From NCBI GenBank assembly GCA_029851415.1, contig CM056741.1, positions 83,156,282 through 83,220,281 of the forward strand: a DNA stretch of 64,000 bases, in the 5' to 3' direction. Positions 33,904 through 44,088 of the stretch are shown piece after piece (position 1 is the first letter of the stretch; every line of letters starts with the position of its first letter). The translations under genes were made by a program, and so were the position numbers. The notes under the pieces are model-generated. The model was not told where the DNA came from, did no database searches, and saw only the letters and a program-made list of their open reading frames with translations. The stretch comes from Eretmocerus hayati. Taxonomy: Eukaryota > Arthropoda > Insecta > Hymenoptera > Aphelinidae.

Positions 33904-34218
33904 CTCTCTCGGACCCCGCGTTTCTCCTTCGTTCGTGGCTAGAAGAAATGCAGGTGAGGCGCGGCAGCGCTTTGTCCTTGCGCCCTTCGTCTAGACTCGC
34001 GGGCGCTACTCGCGGTTTCTCAGAGCTTCTCCTAGCTTCTCGAAGTCTCCGCTTCTCTATATGCCTATACATCAAGATACATAGTATATCTATAGCTTAC
34101 AATACAAGGTACATCTATATGTTAGAATACCATCTATGCCTATATGGTATACGCATATACTCCCGTATGCGGAGTATATATAGAGCTAGTTGGGAACCGA
34201 CTAGGTTCCTGACACAAT

Positions 34219-35828
34219 GGACGATATCAACTCGGCACCGGAGGAGGGGTTCAAATCTAAGCCCACAAATTTCAATGATGTGGTCCTTGCTATTAAACAT
34301 TCCTCCTCGCGGGCCAGTGGGGTGGATGGGATGTTGCAAATCGTGATCGCGAAAGCGCTTCTGGCCATTGGTGATCTCATAGTACATATTTTCGATTCCT
34401 CTTCAACTTATGCCATTTTGCCTGAGACTTGAAAGCAAGCAAAGCTGATTGCACAGGAGACTCAAGCCTAAGAAGTGCAGCTCCATTGTTCTCTCCAAGG
34501 TTCTGGAAGAAATTGCGCATGACCAAATCACGGAGTATTTAAAAATTGAGGAATCACTTGATCCCTTTCAAGCTGGTGTCACAGTAACCAGACGGTACTA
34601 CTGAAGTTGAAAGACGACATCAGAGTAGGGATTGCTGGGAAGAAGACCACTCTACTCCTGCTGTTTGACTTCAGCAAGGAATTCAACACAATCTCACCAT
34701 GCAAACTACTGAGAAAGCTACGATATCTCGGCTTCTCGAGATCAACACTCCTGTAAATAAAACCGTACTTACAGGGTCGTTTCCAACGAATCACTTCAAA
34801 AGCAGGTGAATCTGATTGGCTCGAAACCAAACTGAGTGTTTCATAGGGGTCCGTTCTTGGGCCTCTCCTCTTTAGTTTGTATATTAATGACTTGCCCAGG
34901 ATACTGAGAGAAAAGTAGATTAACCACTTATTCTATGCGGATGGCCTCCAGATTTACCTACGAGTCGATAAAAAGAACATCGAAGAGGGGATTGCTCGAT
35001 TAGGGAATATAGGGCGACTCGTTGCTGATTGGGCTAAGAGCTCCGACCCCTGCCTCAACGCTGGGAAGACCAAGGCAATGTTTTTCAGTTCCGAGAGGAA
35101 CGTTGAAGACTTGCAGCGTATGAACCTACCAGGGGTTGAGATACAGGCTGGAGTGTTTGTCTCATTCAGTGACTCTGTCGTGAGTGTAGGTGTAACACTT
35201 GACAGTGAACTGACGTGGAAACCGCACATTTATCAAGTAACTAAGAGGGTCAACAAAGCCGTATACGGTTTACTATTCGTTAGGGCGTGTATCACTGAAC
35301 CATTCCGAGTTCACCTAGTCGAGTCCCCGGTTCAACCAGATTTAGATTATTGCACGGTCGTGTAGCTCGACGCCACGGATGAACAACGGCAACGGATACA
35401 ACGACTAAGCAATTCATGTGTGAAATATATTCTTGATCTTAGAAGAGACGAGCACATCACCTCGTTTAGGGAGTGTTTGGGTTGGTTACGTACTGATTCC
35501 CGGAGTATATACTTCACAGCACTCTCAATGCATGAGTTCATGCATCTTGGAGCACCTGGCTACCTAGCTGCGATGTTAACCAGGTAGCAATCTGAACGCC
35601 CCACACGTGGTGATCTAGAAGAGCGGGTACTCAAAGTTTCATTGATAAGACTCCAGTATGGAGGAAGATCATTCCAGATTCGACGTGCTCATCTGTGGAA
35701 CTTTCTCCCTTCGAAATTTTGGCAGCTGGGAAAAACATCTATATTGGAATAGGCCCTCCACAATCTCTTCCTGACACAGTCTCCCCAGGAGATTGATGTG
35801 GAGAGGAAACATCATTTTCATCTGTGAT
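34219..35828 (+). pseudogene. N1-family reverse transcriptase, inactivated
   Basis: This continues the N1 RT interrupted at 17508. Readable segments include LLLLFDFSKEFNTISP, GSVLGPLLFSLYINDLP and the palm, where the usual YADD reads Tyr-Ala-Asp-Gly (near 34937-34948), losing a metal-binding Asp. Several stops, for example near 34430, 34755, 34844 and 34918, break the frame. The C-terminal thumb region to about 35580 is still recognisable by comparison with 60790-61670. Confidence 0.8.
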
Positions 35829-36070
35829 GGGAGGGGCTCTTCTTTAGCTTAGTTTCTACATAAGACCTCCCGTCACCTGGTCGGTGATCTATACCTGTGA
35901 TATTTTTGCGACCCCTTGCCCTTTTTCCATCATCAAATGATAGTCAAACCTATGAGTATCTTATGTGTATACACCCTGACTAGTCACAAATTGAGATACT
36001 TATTGTCCTTGACCAAATCACTAACCAACTGAAACTCTTATGTGTACATATATACACATATTATCTTTTA
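35829..36070 (+). other. N1 3' UTR
   Basis: Non-coding tail shared with 61680-61925 and 16863-17112, including CTGACTAGTCAC. It ends in alternating TATACAC-type sequence, without a long poly(A). Confidence 0.6.
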
Positions 36071-36179
36071 TAAGTGAAATAACATCTTCAACGGGCATAT
36101 GTCAGCATATGTAATGAGATTTTCTGTCTCCCGCCGGATGGAGAACATATATTCATCTCTCTCTCTCTCTGTTTTTTCT

Positions 36180-36577
36180 AAGGTGGTTGTAGGGCGAATA
36201 CGCTGTGACGTACAAAGGAGAGGCAGGGTTCAGCCAAACAAGACTGGCCAGCACCTCCCCAACAGTCCCGGGCTGGAATCCGCATCGATACGGCCATCTT
36301 AACCGGGTAAACCCTCTCTCCCTTTTCCGTTGGCGCCGGCCATTGGACAAGGAAGAGATCTACCAACTTACCAATCCGGCCTCGGTACCGCGTGAGCATC
36401 ACTTCAGGGCCGGCGGCGTCTCGCGCTCAGGATCGAACGTCTCTCTTCTCACGACTCGCAGGTATTGTTTCTCCTTCTTCGATCTCCTTCCATCTCTTCA
36501 TTCTTCTCTCTTCTCTCTCCTTTCTTCAATCTTCGATCTTCGATCTTCTCTCTTCTTTCTTCCCTCTGCAGTGCTCT

Positions 36578-36578
<1 letters not shown>
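36180..36578 (-). mobile_element. R1 copy A: 3' UTR fragment only (type I)
   Basis: About 400 bp of 3' UTR type I, sharing GGTGGTTGTAGGG and CGCATCGATACGGCCAT with copies C and D. No coding sequence. It is bounded by a short (CT)n plus T-run on the left and the long (CT)n tract on the right. Confidence 0.8.

Positions 36579-36582
<4 letters not shown>

Positions 36583-36662
<80 letters not shown>
36583..36662. repeat. (TC)40 microsatellite between R1 copies A and B
   Basis: About 80 bp of pure TC on the plus strand ((GA)n in the sense of the flanking R1 copies), followed by a T-rich stretch that is the poly(A) tail of copy B. Confidence 0.95.
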
Positions 36663-36664
<2 letters not shown>

Positions 36665-36680
36665 TTTTTTTTTCTTTTTA

Positions 36681-37134
36681 AGGTGGTTAGAGGGCAAAAT
36701 CTGCCTCAGGATCCCTCGGATCTGTCCCCGGACACCGGACTGGTTCAGCTCACGCGGACTACGCATAGCCCACGCAGGCCATACCAGGCGGGACACGGGT
36801 TTGGGTGGGGCCCACCGAGACGTGGGCCCGGCCGTGTAATATCCCTCTCCCCTCGATGTCCGATACCTAGGGCATCGGGCAATCAAGAAGGAGATCCACC
36901 TGCATCTACCATCTCATCCCGGAACCGCGTGAGCATTACTTCAGGATGAGCGGCATGTCTCGCGCTCGATTGCGAGCGTTCCTCTTCTCCATCTTCTCTC
37001 TTCGGCCACTTGTCGGCATCTTCTATCTTCATTCTTCATTGTTCCCTCTCTTTCTCCTTTCTTCTTTCTTCCCTCTTCAGTGCATCAGATTCCTCCTGGA
37101 ATCATTTGGGCCTCTTCTGTTTGAATCGGCAGAG
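36681..37134 (-). other. R1 copy B 3' UTR (type II)
   Basis: This runs from the RT stop to the tail. The half next to the gene is the purine-rich segment shared by all copies. The distal 300 bp match copy 1 at 9936-10236, not copies A, C and D. Two 3' UTR subtypes therefore coexist on near-identical coding regions. Confidence 0.75.
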
Positions 37135-39262
37135 TCACTGTAATTCGCCTGCTTCGAGGCGCCTTACTTCCCTCTCTTTCTCCTCTTTGCGGGTCATCAC
37201 CAGCTTGATGTATCCGGTGAGTCTATCCCATGTCTCCTGGTTGCGGAGCAAGTGCGGGACGAGATTCTCAGGTGTTAGTTGAGCACCCAGCCATTCATCT
37301 AGCTCGGCGCGCTCTCTCCGGGTGTCGCTGCACTTGAACAGGGCATGTTCGGCGTCATCCCATTCGTCCCCGCATGACTGACATGCTGGGGTCGTCCTCT
37401 TCTTGAACCTGGTTAGATAGGAACCGAAGCAACCATGATCGCTCAGTGCCTGCGTCGTCCAGTAGTCCATCTCTCCGTGGGTGCGTTCCGCCCACTTGGC
37501 TACGTCACGGATCAGCCGGTGCGTCCATCTGCCGTTCGCAAATGGCGAATCCCACTCAGTTTGCCAATTCTCAAGGGTGGTTTCCTTCTCGTTGTCGCGG
37601 ATGATCTCCTTCATCGTCGGAGTGAGTACTCGTTCGGCTCCGATCACTTTCTGGCGGTCCCAGATCCTCACTCGCTCCGCGACGAGCAAGTGGATGGGCG
37701 GAGTACTCGCCAATACGTAAGCCGCATCTCCTGACACAGTGTGGAAGGCACGGATACTCCTCAGGGCCGCTCTTTGGTGGACAGGCCCCATTCTCTTCTC
37801 GATGATGGTCTTCTCTACTCTCTTCCCCCACACGGGTGCACCGTACAGCATGATGGAGGTAGTGACGGTGTTGAGAAGTGCGCGCCTCTTTTCCTTGGGT
37901 CCTCCGATATTCGGCATAAGCCGCTGGAGCGCCGCACCGACCTTGCTCGCCTTCTGGGCGGCTTCCTGGATGTGCTTCTTGAACGACCACTTGTCGTCGA
38001 GCCATACACCGAGGTATTTCAGCTCTGTCTTCCGTGGAATCTCTTGCCCGTTGATATAAAACCGGGGTAAGTCAAACTTCCTACGCCTTGTGACCACGAT
38101 TGCTTCGCACTTCTTGACAGCGAGCTCCAGAAGCCTGCTAATCATCCACTCGTAGACTCGGGCCAGCGCTTCGTTCGCGCGTCTACCCAAGAGTTCCTCG
38201 TTGTCAGCCCATACTATGAGTCCCGCGTCGTCCGCGAAAGCCACTATTATCACTCCTTCTGGCAGTTCGATAGACAATAAGCTGTCATACTGGGTGTTCC
38301 AGTTGAACGGCCCGGAGACCGATCCCTGTCCGATTCCGGCGGACAGTACCCGAATCTCTTGTCCCTCGTCGGTGTCGTACACGAGGGTCCTGTTCCGGAG
38401 GTAGTCACTCGTGACGGCTAGTAGATAGGGGGACACTTTACCTGCTTGGGATTGATAGACTAGCTCCCAGCTCGCGCAGTTGAATGCGTTCCTTATGTCC
38501 AACGCAATGATGGAACAGAATCCTCCTCTTCCTTGGTATGGGTTCCCTACCGACGCTTGAACCCGTTCTTGGACCGCCTCGATCGCGTGCACAGTGCTCC
38601 GTCCCTTCCGGAACCCGAACTGCATTGGTGATAGCCCACCGCCTTCTTCGTATGCTTTTTCCACCCTGTTGAGCACCATCCTCTCGTACACTTTCCCGAT
38701 ATTGTCGAGCATGCTGAGAGGGCGTTGACCTCCTTGACCCTTAGGTATCAGGACCAGCTTCTGGCGTTTCCACTTGTCCGGGAAAGTTCCCGCGCTCAGA
38801 CAGATGTTGAAGAGGTCGAGGAGTAGATCTGGCTTGTATTTGAAGACCAGTTTCAGAGCCTCGTTTGGGATGCCATCTAGGCCAGGGGCCTTGCCGTTCG
38901 GCATTCTCTTCGCCGCTATGAGTAGCTCTTGCATAGTGAAGAGCGGGATGGGGTCTTCGCTCTCCGTAGGGAATGTAACTCTGGGTTCTCCTGCTGGGAA
39001 GAGGTCTTCCACGATGGTGCGCAATGTTGCTGCATCGGTCGGTGCTGGATTGCCCCTCCGGGGTCGGACCTTTGACATGACCACGCGATATGGCGTGCCC
39101 CAGGGGTCTTCGTTAACCATGTCGCACAGTTCACCCCAGCACTTCTCTTTGCTCCTCCGGATGGCTAGAACGAGAGCCTTCTTTGCTTCTTTGTACGCTC
39201 TGTCATCTTCCGCCAGCGATGGTCGTTGCAGCTTCCTTGATCGCCATGCGGTCCTCCTTTTC
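37135..39262 (-). pseudogene. R1 copy B: intact RT, no endonuclease
   Basis: R1-clade ORF2 from just upstream of the RT domain to the stop. The motifs NGKAPGLDGIPNE, FCSIIALDIRNAFN, GQGSVSGPFNWNTQYD and the catalytic FADD (about 38226-38237) are all intact. So is the C-terminal Cys-X2-Cys, His, Cys motif (about 37335-37385). There is no internal stop. The open frame extends to 39492, but residues beyond 39262 are the antisense 3' UTR and tail of copy C read in frame, so the nominal 785-aa product is a fusion. The RT could be catalytically competent if expressed. Confidence 0.88.
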
Positions 39263-39299
39263 TCTCTATCTCTCTCTCTTTTTTTTTTCTTTTTTTTTA
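39263..39299. repeat. (TC)n plus T-run between R1 copies B and C
   Basis: CT dinucleotides followed by T-rich sequence. In element sense this is the A-rich tail of copy C and then (GA)n, leading into the truncated 5' end of copy B. Confidence 0.85.
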
Positions 39300-40141
39300 G
39301 GTGGTTGTAGGGTGAATACGCTGCGACGTAGCCACAGAGAGGTTCCGGACGGACAATTACGCCTGGCCGATACTTCTCAAGGCTTCCGGGCTGGATTCCG
39401 CATCGATGCGGCCATCCGTACCAGATAAACCCTCTCTCCCTTCCCCTTTGGCGCTGGCCATCGGACAAGGGAGAGATCCACCAACTTACCAATCCGGACC
39501 CGGCAACGCGTGAGCATTACTTCAGGACCGGTGGCGTCTCGCGCTCAGGATCGAGCGTCCCTCTTCTCACGACTCGCAGGTGTGGTTTCTCCTCCTTCGA
39601 TCTTCTTCCATCTCTTCATTCTTCTTTCTTCTTTCTTCGATCTTCTCTCTTCTTCCTTCCCTCTTCAGTCCATCATATTCCTCCTGGAACCATTTGGACC
39701 TCTTCTGTTTCAATCGGCAGAGTCACTGTAATTCGCCTGCTTCGAGGCGCCTTACTTCCCTCTCTTTCTCCTCTTTGCGGGTCATCACCAGCTTGATGTA
39801 TCCGGTGAGTCTATCCCATGTCTCCTGGTTGCGGAGCAAGTACGGGACGAGATTCTCAGGTGTTAGTTGAGTACCCAGCCATTCATCCAGCTCGGCGCGC
39901 TCTCTCCGGGTGTCGCTGCACTTGAACAGGGCATGTTCGGTGTCATCCCATTCGTCCCCGCATGACTGACATGCTGGGGTCGTTCTCTTCTTGAACCTGG
40001 TTAAATAGGAACCGAAGCAACCATGATCGCTCAGTGCCTGCGTCGTCCAGTAGTCCATCTCTCCGTAGGTGCGTTCCGCCCACTCGGCTTCAATCTTCGA
40101 TCTTCGATCTTCTCTCTTCTTTCTTCCCTCTGCAGTGCTCT
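39300..40141 (-). pseudogene. R1 copy C: ORF2 C-terminus plus 3' UTR, rearranged
   Basis: The coding remainder (39723-40091) is the last 120 or so residues, including the zinc motif CQSCGDEWDDTEH, and ends at the normal stop. Downstream is a type I 3' UTR to 39300. Upstream, 40092-40141 is a piece of purine-rich 3' UTR fused directly to coding sequence, an order that no intact element has. Confidence 0.75.
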
Positions 40142-40166
40142 CTCTTTTTTTTTTTTTTTCTTTTTT
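40142..40166. repeat. (CT)n and T-run between R1 copies C and D
   Basis: A short CT tract and about 16 T residues, the poly(A) tail of copy D in element sense. Confidence 0.85.
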
Positions 40167-40566
40167 AAGGTGGTTGTAGGGCAAATACGCTGCGACGTAC
40201 GAAGGAGAGGCACCGGTCAGCCAAACACGGCTGGCCAGCACCTCCCCAACAGTCCCGGGCTGGAATCCGCATCGATACGGCCATCCGAACCGGGTAAACC
40301 CTCTCTTCCTTCTCCGTTGGCGCCGGCCATTGGACAAGGGAGAGATCCACCAACTTACCAATCCGGCCCCGGCACCGCGTGAGCATTACTTCAGGGCCGG
40401 CGGCGTCTCGCGCTCAGGATCGAGCGTCTCTCTTCTCACGACTCGCAGGTGTTGTTTCCCTTTCTTCGATCTTCATCCATCTCTTCATTCTTCATCTTCT
40501 TTCTTCTCTCTTCTTTCTTCTCTCTTCCCTCTTCAGTGCATCAGATTCCTCCTGGAATCATTTGGC
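40167..40566 (-). other. R1 copy D 3' UTR (type I)
   Basis: A 400-bp 3' UTR shared with copies A and C. At 40566/40567 it joins the middle of the RT domain, so the catalytic RT and the ORF2 C-terminus are deleted from this copy. Confidence 0.75.
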
Positions 40567-42005
40567 CGCTTGTATTTGAAGACCAGTTTCAGAGCCTCGT
40601 TTGGGATGCCATCCAGGCCAGGGGCCTTGCCGTTCGGCATTCTCTCCGCCGCTATGAGTAGCTCTTGCATAGTGAAGAGCGGGATGGGGTCTTCGCTCTC
40701 CGTAGGGAATGTAACTCTGGGTTCTGCTGCTGGGAAGAGGTCTTCCACGATGGTGCGCAATGTTGCTGCATCGGTCGGTGCTGGGTTGCCCTTCCGGGGT
40801 CGGACCTTTGACATGACCACGCGATATGGCGTGCCCCAGGGGTCTTCGTTAACCATGTCGCACAGTTCACCCCAGCACTTCTCTTTGCTCCTCCGGATGG
40901 CTAGAACGAGAGCCTTCTTTGCTTCTTTGTACGCTCTGTCATCTTCCGCCAGCGATGGTCGTTGCAGCTTCCTTGATCGCCATGCGGTCCTCCTTTTCTT
41001 GTTGCTCGTTCTTCGTAGAGCCTTGATCTCATCGGTGATCCAGTACTCTGGTTTCCTCCAGAAACATGGTGTTGTCCTGCGAGGCATCGACGCGTCGCAA
41101 GCTCTCGTGATGGCGGATGTTACCATCGCCACAGCTTCGTCCGAGGCGGAGTTCATCGGGAGATCTTCGACTGTTTCTATCGATTCCCGGAATTTCCCCT
41201 CATCCAGCTTGCGTACCTGCCACCCCGTCGGTCGCGGTCTGTGTGTCGTCTGTCTCTGTCTGTCAGTCCTAAGCCGAAACCGAATATGTCGATGGTCACT
41301 CAATGTTTCCGTGTCCAGAACCTCCCACGATGTCATACGTCCCATGAGCGACGGGCTCATGAACGTCAGGTCGAGGACCGAAGACGAACCTCCCTCCCTG
41401 GACCGAGTGTCGTGTCGGTGGTAGGTGATAACCCCCGTCTCGTTCGCGAGCACTAATCTCAATGCCTCCATGGCATCAGCGAGTATTACCCCCCGTCTAT
41501 CACGCGGCCCCCCGCTCCAAGTCGGTTCCTTGGAGTTGAAATCCCCCGCGATTATAACTGGGCCCCCCCCCCATTGCCTCACATCCTCTTCTAGGTCATG
41601 GAGCTCGTCTTCGAATTCGTGCATCTTGAGCGACGGCGAATAGTAGCAGCTGTAGACTGCTGTGCCCTCTATGGTCTTTCGAGCGAAACCGCGGCCACTA
41701 ACAGCTGGTCCAGTCTCACGGATCGCAGGATTCATGATCTGGATTACGGCTGTCCTCCAGTGATCGAATGTGGATCGAGAGAATTCGCGCTTCCGAGGCG
41801 GTTCGGAGATAATCAGAACATCGATCCCTCCTTCTTTGGCTACAGCGTGTAGGAGATCGTCTGCGTCCCCGCTCTTCCTGAGGTTGGCTTGGATGAAGCT
41901 AGCCATTTCTTCCCTTCCTGCGTCTATATGTGGTTCTTGCCCTCTGGTACGCAGTGCAGTTGCTGGCCCCAGATCTGTGGTCAGATTTGGACCCGATCGC
42001 CACAC
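40567..42005 (-). pseudogene. R1 copy D ORF2: endonuclease and truncated RT
   Basis: This 490-codon frame starts with an apurinic-type endonuclease that would nick the target. Visible are the ISEPP segment, the catalytic-type phrases GDFNSKEPTWSG and TLSDHRHIRF (Asp-His pair), and SVLDLTF. A basic linker and the first part of the RT fingers (NGKAPGLDGIPNEAL) follow. The frame then crosses the deletion at 40567 and ends 11 codons later at 40533. It overlaps ORF1 by about 107 nt in another frame, as in R1 elements. The preferred start is the MASFIQANL methionine at about residue 34. Confidence 0.85.
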
Positions 42006-43710
42006 AGCTTAGGCATTTTGGTTTTTCCTGGCAAATCGCAGCAAGGTGCCCTGGTTCGCCGCATTGGAAGCAGAGTTTTGGTTTCCGTTCCTCTGCCTTC
42101 TCTTTTTTGCACCCCGAGGCCTTGTGCCCGTACTCTAAGCAGTTATAGCACCGTGGGATGCCACCCTTCTCGCGGATCCTGACTCTGCCCCATCCAACCT
42201 TTGGCTCCTTCCAGTCGAGGAGATGGTGGGCCAGTCTCGTTGCGATCGAGACAACAGCGGTTTGGGTGCCGCGGTAGCCACTCCGGATGGACTTGACTAC
42301 AACGGCACCCTTCTCGTTTTCTGGTAGGGCCTTCGCGAGGGCATCCCGCACCTTGATTATGTCGACATCGTAGTCGACTCCGAGCTTCTCGAGGGTCGTG
42401 CTGTTTGCTAGACAGTGGACAGCTCCTTCTTGCCCGACGACTGGTGCCAAGGCTGCCTTGACGGCGGCGACATCGGTGCCCTTCTTGAGTTCAAGAAGGA
42501 CTTGGCCTTCTTGGGTCTTGCGGATGCCCGTGACCTTGGAGCCCACTTCTTCATCGAGGTCATCCGTTTTTATCCTGCGCAGCATGTCTGCGTAGGTTAG
42601 CCCACCTTGTTTGGCCGTAACGAGGACGGCTTCGGGCTTCACCCTTCTCGGCTTCATTTTCGCTTTCTTCCCGGCGGCATCGTCCGATCTACCGCTCTTT
42701 TTTGCCCTTCTCGCTTGTTTCTTTGACACCACTTCCTTCCAAGGCCCATTCTGCTCGGGCTTATTGGGCGTTGATGTCGAGCGCGGTGTTCCGAGACCTC
42801 CCGGTGGAGGACCGTATCGCGTCGCCTTCGAACCGCGTTGTTTTCCCGGTCGCGATTCCGGTTTCCCTGCCCCCCTTCCCTGGAAGCCACTACCCGACGC
42901 GGCCGGTTTTCTTGTGACCGGAGGCTGCATATTCCCCCTCACTTTCAGGGTCTTTTCCGTTTCGAGGAGCGTTGTCTCGAAAGCAGCCCGCTTCGCCTTG
43001 TCTGTCGCGAGTAGGCCTTCGAGCGCGTGGCCTATCTTCTTGAGCTCTTCGATGTCACCCTTGGTCCCTTCTGGATTGCTGGAAACAGACTCGGCTATTC
43101 CTATAACCAAGTTGAAGTGCTCGAGGAGGAGATATGTCTTCTCCTCCGTCTCTTCCCGGCACGTTTTCAGGTCTTCCCATTTCCCCATGAGATCGCCTGC
43201 CTCGTTTCCACTCCTCTGTCGTGCCGCATCTCTGGTTGAGGGGATGTGGTCAATCTCCACCCTATCAGGCACCTCATCGTGCACTCCCCTCTCGAGCAAA
43301 CCGTTTTCAGGAGTCAGGATTGTTCCGTTCCCCTGGGACCCTATAGTGGAGTCAGGCTCGCTCGAGTCTGAGCTCAAGTTGACGGCGTCATCAACCTCGT
43401 TGCTGGGTTGCGTGATCTGGATCCTGATAGCGGGGTTGATCTTCAGCAGCTTCTCTGCCGCCTCTCGTGCTTCTGCTGCAACTTTCGCGTTCATCCCTCG
43501 TTGGCTCGGAAATGTGAGCTTTGATTGTTTGAGCACTCGCTTCTCTGCTCCGTCACTCGGGCCCTTTCTCTTCCTGCTAGGGGTGAGCTCAGCTTCTCCA
43601 TGGCGTAGGTTTTTTTCTCCCGCACCCTCCACCTGCAGCGTATTTCCATCGCTTGTAGCTGTACGCGTTATTCCACCAGCCAAGTGTGCCACTGGTGGCG
43701 CGTTTTGCAT
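41899..43710 (-). CDS. R1 copy D ORF1 (Gag-like), 603 aa
   Basis: The full-length ORF1 would bind element RNA and help direct it to the target. The N-terminus is basic and polar, the centre has helical and Gly/Pro/Lys-rich parts, and a conserved region lies at about 400-500. The C-terminus (about 520-590) carries zinc knuckles: CYNCLEYGHKASGC, CFQCGEPGHLAAIC and a third Cys-X2-Cys...His...Cys. Three knuckles in this position are characteristic of R1-clade ORF1. No internal stop. The long plus-strand ORF opposite it is a shadow. Confidence 0.88.
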   Translation of the reverse strand: MQNAPPVAHLAGGITRTATSDGNTLQVEGAGEKNLRHGEAELTPSRKRKGPSDGAEKRVLKQSKLTFPSQRGMNAKVAAEAREAAEKLLKINPAIRIQITQPSNEVDDAVNLSSDSSEPDSTIGSQGNGTILTPENGLLERGVHDEVPDRVEIDHIPSTRDAARQRSGNEAGDLMGKWEDLKTCREETEEKTYLLLEHFNLVIGIAESVSSNPEGTKGDIEELKKIGHALEGLLATDKAKRAAFETTLLETEKTLKVRGNMQPPVTRKPAASGSGFQGRGAGKPESRPGKQRGSKATRYGPPPGGLGTPRSTSTPNKPEQNGPWKEVVSKKQARRAKKSGRSDDAAGKKAKMKPRRVKPEAVLVTAKQGGLTYADMLRRIKTDDLDEEVGSKVTGIRKTQEGQVLLELKKGTDVAAVKAALAPVVGQEGAVHCLANSTTLEKLGVDYDVDIIKVRDALAKALPENEKGAVVVKSIRSGYRGTQTAVVSIATRLAHHLLDWKEPKVGWGRVRIREKGGIPRCYNCLEYGHKASGCKKEKAEERKPKLCFQCGEPGHLAAICQEKPKCLSCVAIGSKSDHRSGASNCTAYQRARTTYRRRKGRNG

Positions 43711-44046
43711 CGTTGGGCCCCCCCCCCAAGATCCGAATGGGGCCCCGCTTTACTTGGGGAATTCTTGCCGTCAATGCTGGACATCATCTTCTTTCTTCTT
43801 CCAGGGCCTGGAATCGCATGCTGGCCGACCCCGGACCAGACCAGCACGGGTTTGGTGTGTTGTGTGATGCGTGTTCTGTATAATGTTGGTACGTCTGTGT
43901 AATGCTTGAGCAAGCGTAAGTATGGTGCGTGTAGAGTGTAGTGTGTGTGTTAGTGTAAGTGTAGGACTCGGGTCCGGAGGGGCGTCACTCCCTCGAGCTC
44001 CAAGTGCAACCCTAGGTCACACCCAAAGCCCCCTACGGGGTGCAGT

Positions 44047-44047
<1 letters not shown>
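43711..44047 (-). other. R1 copy D 5' UTR
   Basis: About 340 bp from the (GA)n edge to the ORF1 start. In element sense it begins GCACTGCACCCCGTAGG, then has a CA/TG-rich stretch and a G-run just before the start codon. It may be a full 5' end because ORF1 is complete. Confidence 0.6.

Positions 44048-44083
<36 letters not shown>
44048..44083. repeat. (CT)18 tract shared by an R1 5' end and an N2 copy
   Basis: Pure CT between the minus-strand R1 copy D on the left and the plus-strand N2 fragment on the right. Confidence 0.95.

Positions 44084-44088
<5 letters not shown>

Larger units (their letters stand above)
17509..34214 (-). mobile_element. 16.7-kb gag-only LTR retrotransposon
   Basis: Two 737-bp direct repeats (17509-18245 and 33478-34214) start TG, end CA and are flanked by CAAT (17505-17508 and 34215-34218). 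Coding direction is minus: the PBS abuts the right LTR and a 1030-codon Gag ORF follows. No protease, RT or integrase is recognisable in the remaining 11.6 kb, which is AT-rich and full of tandem repeats. By eye the LTRs differ at one base (near 18028 versus 33997), so insertion is recent. Excision restores the N1 RT frame. It resembles large non-autonomous classes (LARD, TR-GAG) known mainly from plants, and would depend on pol supplied in trans. Confidence 0.88.
33478..34214 (-). repeat. 5' LTR (element sense) of the 16.7-kb element
   Basis: Right copy of the 737-bp LTR. In element orientation it begins TGTCAGGAACC and ends CCTGTAACA. Near its start is a hairpin with stem ATATACTCC and GGAGTATAT around 34155-34180. 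The promoter and polyadenylation elements are listed separately. Confidence 0.92.
36150..44047 (-). mobile_element. Head-to-tail array of four R1-clade copies
   Basis: From right to left on the minus strand the array holds copy D (44047-40167), copy C (40141-39300), copy B (39262-36681) and copy A (36578-36180). Each ends in CAACCACCTAAAA-type sequence, a T-run on the plus strand, then (CT)n, which is poly(A) followed by (GA)n in element sense. Only D has ORF1 and the endonuclease; only B has a complete RT. All are in the same orientation. Confidence 0.8.

Noticed and set aside
36205..36949. Overlapping Ser/Leu-rich ORFs around the (CT)n tract
   Set aside because: They are microsatellite translation in three frames plus R1 3' UTR.
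40330..41424. 364-codon plus-strand ORF
   Set aside because: It is antisense to the R1 3' UTR and endonuclease/RT of copy D, with no domain.
42611..43867. 418-codon plus-strand ORF
   Set aside because: It lies wholly antisense to the R1 ORF1 with three zinc knuckles. GC-rich antisense of a real ORF explains its length.
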